This document shows, piece after piece, positions 61,556 to 64,000 of a DNA stretch of 64,000 nucleotides (its first letter is position 1; every line of letters starts with the position of its first letter). This DNA is from G965230065 sp965230065. GTDB taxonomy: Bacteria; Bacteroidota; Bacteroidia; Cytophagales; Cyclobacteriaceae. The position numbers and the translations under genes were made by a program. The notes beneath the pieces were generated by a model that was given only the letters and a program-made list of their open reading frames with translations, was not told the origin of the DNA and did no database searches. Location: the NCBI GenBank assembly GCA_965230065.1, contig OZ245942.1, positions 7,130,001-7,194,000 of the forward strand, in the 5' to 3' direction.

Positions 61556-61945
61556 ATGGACCTGAAGCCTAAGCATAAAATTGAGTCTACTTTCAATTTG
61601 TCGTCCATGACAGATATTATTTTTCTGTTGCTCATCTTTTTTATGCTCACTGCTTCTTTTGTAACACCATCCGGGCTGCCTGTGAGCTTGCCTTCCAGCA
61701 AATCTTCCAACATTGTGATGCAAAAAGTGAGTGTTACCATTACGCCCAACCTCACATACTATGTAAACGACAAAAACACACCTGTATCGCAACTTGAAAG
61801 CGCCCTGGCCCGTGAACTAAAAGGAAAGGAAGGCGTGGTGGTATTGCATGTAGATAAATCGGTGCCTGTAGAGCATTTAGTAAGGGTGGCCGGTATTGCT
61901 ACCTCTCTGGAGGCTAAAGTTACTATCGCCACCAAACCGGAGTAA
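61556..61945 (+). CDS. exbD: ExbD/TolR family protein
   Basis: A 129-residue protein. A short N-terminal segment is followed by one helix containing the proton-carrying Asp (LSSMTDIIFLLLIFFMLTAS) and a periplasmic domain (VSVTITPNLTYYVNDKNTPV, KEGVVVLHVDKSVPVEHLVR). It is the ExbB partner. One helix, normal length. tonB starts 6 bp downstream. Confidence 0.9.
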   Translation: MDLKPKHKIESTFNLSSMTDIIFLLLIFFMLTASFVTPSGLPVSLPSSKSSNIVMQKVSVTITPNLTYYVNDKNTPVSQLESALARELKGKEGVVVLHVDKSVPVEHLVRVAGIATSLEAKVTIATKPE

Positions 61946-61951
61946 TGGTTT

Positions 61952-62803
61952 ATGAGCGAAAAAGAAGAAAAATATCGCAAAACAGGAGTAATCGTATCCA
62001 TCAGTGTGCATGTGGTGCTGGCATTGCTGTTTTTCTTTATGCTGGCTTGGCGTGAACCTGACCCTCCCCTCCCTGAATATGGTATTGAACTCAATTTTGG
62101 ATTAGATAATGTTGGCTCGGGTGAAACCCAGCAACCCCAACCTACTGAACAGGTAACACAGGCGGAAGAAAATATTACAGAAACCGAAGAAGAGGTTGTG
62201 GAGGAAATACCCGAAGAAATTCCGGATCCTGAGCCTGAAGTTACCGAGCAACCTGTAGAAGAAACAGTAACAGAAACCGAAACATCTTCTGAAGTTACCC
62301 AGCCCCAGGAAAGCCCGGTGATAGAAAAAGAGAAAACCCAGCCGGTGGAGAAAAAGGAAACCCCGGTAAAAAAAGAAACACCTCCGCCCAAAAAGCAGGT
62401 AACTGAGCAGTTGGGCAACGAAGCCCCTTCAGCCAACCAGGGAGACGACACCAACAAGACCGGGGACAAGGGTAAAGAAGAAGGGAAAATTGACGAGCGG
62501 GCATTATATGGCGCCAAAGGAGGTGCTAGCGGTGCCTCTCTGGAAATGGCCGGATGGCAATGGGATTTTCTGCCCAAACCCAATGATACCTCTAACGAAA
62601 ATGGAAAAATTACTTTTCAAATTACCATTGACGAAGATGGATATATCATTGGCGTTAAAACTTTGGAAAAAACAGTAAGCCCTCAGGTTGAAAAAATTTA
62701 CCGTCAGGCTGTGGAAGAACTTTCATTTACCCCAACAGGTGATAATATACGGCCTGCACCAACTTCAACGGGTAAAATCACCTTCATCATTCGTTCAAGA
62801 TGA
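61952..62803 (+). CDS. tonB: TonB-like energy transducer
   Basis: A 283-residue protein. There is one N-terminal helix (about residues 14-31, VSIHV-like start of VSISVHVVLALLFFFMLAW), a long Pro/Glu/Thr/Gln-rich periplasmic spacer (about 40-180) and a C-terminal TonB fold (about 205-283, GKITFQITIDEDGYIIGVKT and VEKIYRQAVEELSFTPTGDN). It transmits proton-motive energy from ExbBD to outer-membrane receptors. It is the last gene of the operon. A reading frame on the opposite strand is a low-complexity shadow. Confidence 0.88.
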   Translation: MSEKEEKYRKTGVIVSISVHVVLALLFFFMLAWREPDPPLPEYGIELNFGLDNVGSGETQQPQPTEQVTQAEENITETEEEVVEEIPEEIPDPEPEVTEQPVEETVTETETSSEVTQPQESPVIEKEKTQPVEKKETPVKKETPPPKKQVTEQLGNEAPSANQGDDTNKTGDKGKEEGKIDERALYGAKGGASGASLEMAGWQWDFLPKPNDTSNENGKITFQITIDEDGYIIGVKTLEKTVSPQVEKIYRQAVEELSFTPTGDNIRPAPTSTGKITFIIRSR

Positions 62804-63043
62804 GAGAAAAAACTTTCATTTTAGTAATGCGATGCTAACAATCAGCACTATCAATAATATTTTTTTATAAAAAAATACATTTTAATGAGTGATTGTACTC
62901 AAAAATGTATATATTTACCTTAATCAAGGCTCAACTGTTAGCGTAATAGAATAATTTTTGTCAATAAATCAACGAAGATTATTTTTTTCTGTAAGTGTTG
63001 AGCTTACAAAACGCAGTCAATAGCGAGTTGGCTCATTTTTCAT

Positions 63044-63086
63044 ACCAGGCAGCTTTATTGTGTCATGTGCACAATAGTTGCCTGGT
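63044..63086. terminator. Imperfect hairpin after tonB
   Basis: ACCAGGCAGCTTTATTGTG and CACAATAGTTGCCTGGT form a long stem with a small bulge (63044-63086), followed by TTGCTTTTA. It lies 240 bp after the tonB stop and 43 bp before the next gene. The 62804-63129 gap is otherwise AT-rich and empty. Confidence 0.45.
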
Positions 63087-63129
63087 TTGCTTTTACCCCT
63101 CCAACTATGGTGTAACGAATTGATTGGTC

Positions 63130-64000
63130 GTGGAAGAATCTTTCTTACATTTTATCTGGCAGCTTCAGTATTTTGACAAAGAAAATTTACAAACTTCACA
63201 AAACGAATCCCTGAGCATTTTTCGTCCGGGCCTGATAAATTCTGATTCCGGGCCAGATTTCCGAGAGGCAAAACTGCGTATCAATGCTATAGAATGGCAC
63301 GGAGATGTAGAAATTCATATAAAATCTTCCGACTGGCTACGGCACCAACACCAGGAGGATGATGCTTATAACAAGGTGATTTTACATGTGGTTTGGGATG
63401 ATGACAAACCTGTGTTCCGTGCAGATGGCACCCCCATACCAACCCTTACACTCAAAAACAGAATTTCCTCCGCTATCCTGCAACGATACAATGATTTTTT
63501 AGGCAACCACCAGGCTTCTTCATACATTCCATGTGCAAACCTTATCCACCAGGCACCCACGCTCACCAGACTAAGTATGACAGAAAGGGCATTGATGCAA
63601 AGGCTGGAAAAAAAAGCCACGGTTGTGCATGAGTTGCTTGCCAGTAATCAGAATGATTGGGAGGAAACCGCTTATCAGTTGCTGTGCAAAAACTTTGGCT
63701 TCAAAATCAACAGTGAAGCATTTTTGGCACTCGGAAAATCACTGCCACTGAAATATATTGCCAAACACCGAAACCAAATCCTGCAAATTGAAGCTTTGCT
63801 ATTTGGGCAGGCAGGATTCCTGGATGAACCTCCTGAAACCGATGATGGTTACTGGCAATCACTGAAGGAAGAGTACAGTTTCCTGGACAAAAAATATAAC
63901 CTGGCCAGCCATAAGCTCACTTTGCACCAATGGAAGTTTATGCGGTTGCGTCCGGCTAATTTTCCTACGATCCGCCTTGCACAACTCGCCCAATTATTGG
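63130..64000 (+). CDS. DUF2851 family protein, N-terminal part (runs off the window)
   Basis: Translation from the GTG at 63130 gives VEESFLHFIWQLQYFDKENL, then LSIFRPGLINSDSGPDFREA and WHGDVEIHIKSSDWLRHQHQ, the conserved start of DUF2851 proteins. The first 290 codons are present and the rest lies outside. An in-frame TGA at 63121-63123 limits the start to TTG 63124 or GTG 63130; homologues begin near the GTG, so I choose it. The family's function is unknown. PD-x-F and VEIH motifs recall nuclease-like cores, but I cannot confirm activity. Confidence 0.85.
   Translation, partial: MEESFLHFIWQLQYFDKENLQTSQNESLSIFRPGLINSDSGPDFREAKLRINAIEWHGDVEIHIKSSDWLRHQHQEDDAYNKVILHVVWDDDKPVFRADGTPIPTLTLKNRISSAILQRYNDFLGNHQASSYIPCANLIHQAPTLTRLSMTERALMQRLEKKATVVHELLASNQNDWEETAYQLLCKNFGFKINSEAFLALGKSLPLKYIAKHRNQILQIEALLFGQAGFLDEPPETDDGYWQSLKEEYSFLDKKYNLASHKLTLHQWKFMRLRPANFPTIRLAQLAQLL

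Noticed and set aside
61759..62583. 274-residue Ser/Pro/Val-rich minus-strand ORF opposite tonB
   Set aside because: Its low complexity is the mirror of the Pro/Glu/Thr spacer of TonB; no start context or domain.
1..64000. tRNA, rRNA, CRISPR arrays, integrase attachment sites
   Set aside because: Looked for and not seen: no cloverleaf with CCA-proximal TTCGA arm, no regular spacer arrays, no integrase or transposase gene.

Overview
The window reads as a chromosomal segment of a marine-type Bacteroidota, most likely order Cytophagales. The evidence is family content: PepSY-like, DUF4251 and DUF2851 proteins, FG-GAP/UnbV lipoproteins, a DUF3127 protein, a plug-less TonB-receptor-like barrel with its own ExbB-ExbD-TonB set, and above all a type VI secretion system of the Bacteroidetes-only subtype (T6SS-iii, marked by TssN and a DUF5458-type TssC). 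Shine-Dalgarno sequences are rare, also typical. No rRNA, tRNA, CRISPR array, integrase or transposase was seen.

Layout. 1-9.5 kb: ferritin (cut by the window edge), small conserved proteins including an OB-fold DUF3127 protein with an SSB-like acidic tail, a sulfatase plus SGNH hydrolase pair, two membrane proteins, a DUF2383 four-helix protein, and an acyl-CoA dehydrogenase behind an AraC regulator. 9.7-24.3 kb: PriA, a histidine kinase/response regulator pair, a PepSY-like secreted protein, two large FG-GAP/UnbV lipoproteins, a GRP-type sugar transporter and an ALDH7-type aldehyde dehydrogenase. 24.4-34.8 kb: an AT-rich orphan lipoprotein, a DnaQ-like exonuclease, a nested palindromic element, a CDF-like transporter, an MscS channel, a 1469-residue repeat-built AsmA/TamB-like protein directly followed by alkane monooxygenase AlkB, and a DUF4251 protein.

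34.9-50.1 kb is the centrepiece, a single-strand (minus) T6SS-iii locus. In transcription order it reads HNH nuclease, GIY-YIG-like protein, ClpV, TssB, TssC, Hcp, VgrG, TssE, a papain-like candidate effector, TssF, TssG, TssN, TssK and a short TssR-like vWA membrane protein. Sheath, tube, spike, baseplate and unfoldase are all present. Recognisable TssO, TssP and TssQ are not. Three genes (41000-41848, 49238-49615, 49674-50117) have no structural role I know and are the best candidates for new cargo.

50.2-64 kb: a bactoprenyl-sugar-transferase-like membrane protein without its transferase domain, DinB, a sodium/solute symporter, RecQ, a lipoprotein, an outer-membrane barrel, a SPOR-ExbB-ExbD-TonB operon and the start of a DUF2851 gene that runs off the end.

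A second theme is non-coding. Several intergenic spacers hold elements of one architecture (tandem degenerate words of about 8-12 bp, in most cases followed by an inverted copy) although the words differ from element to element. All calls are by eye from sequence and memory of families; no database search was possible.
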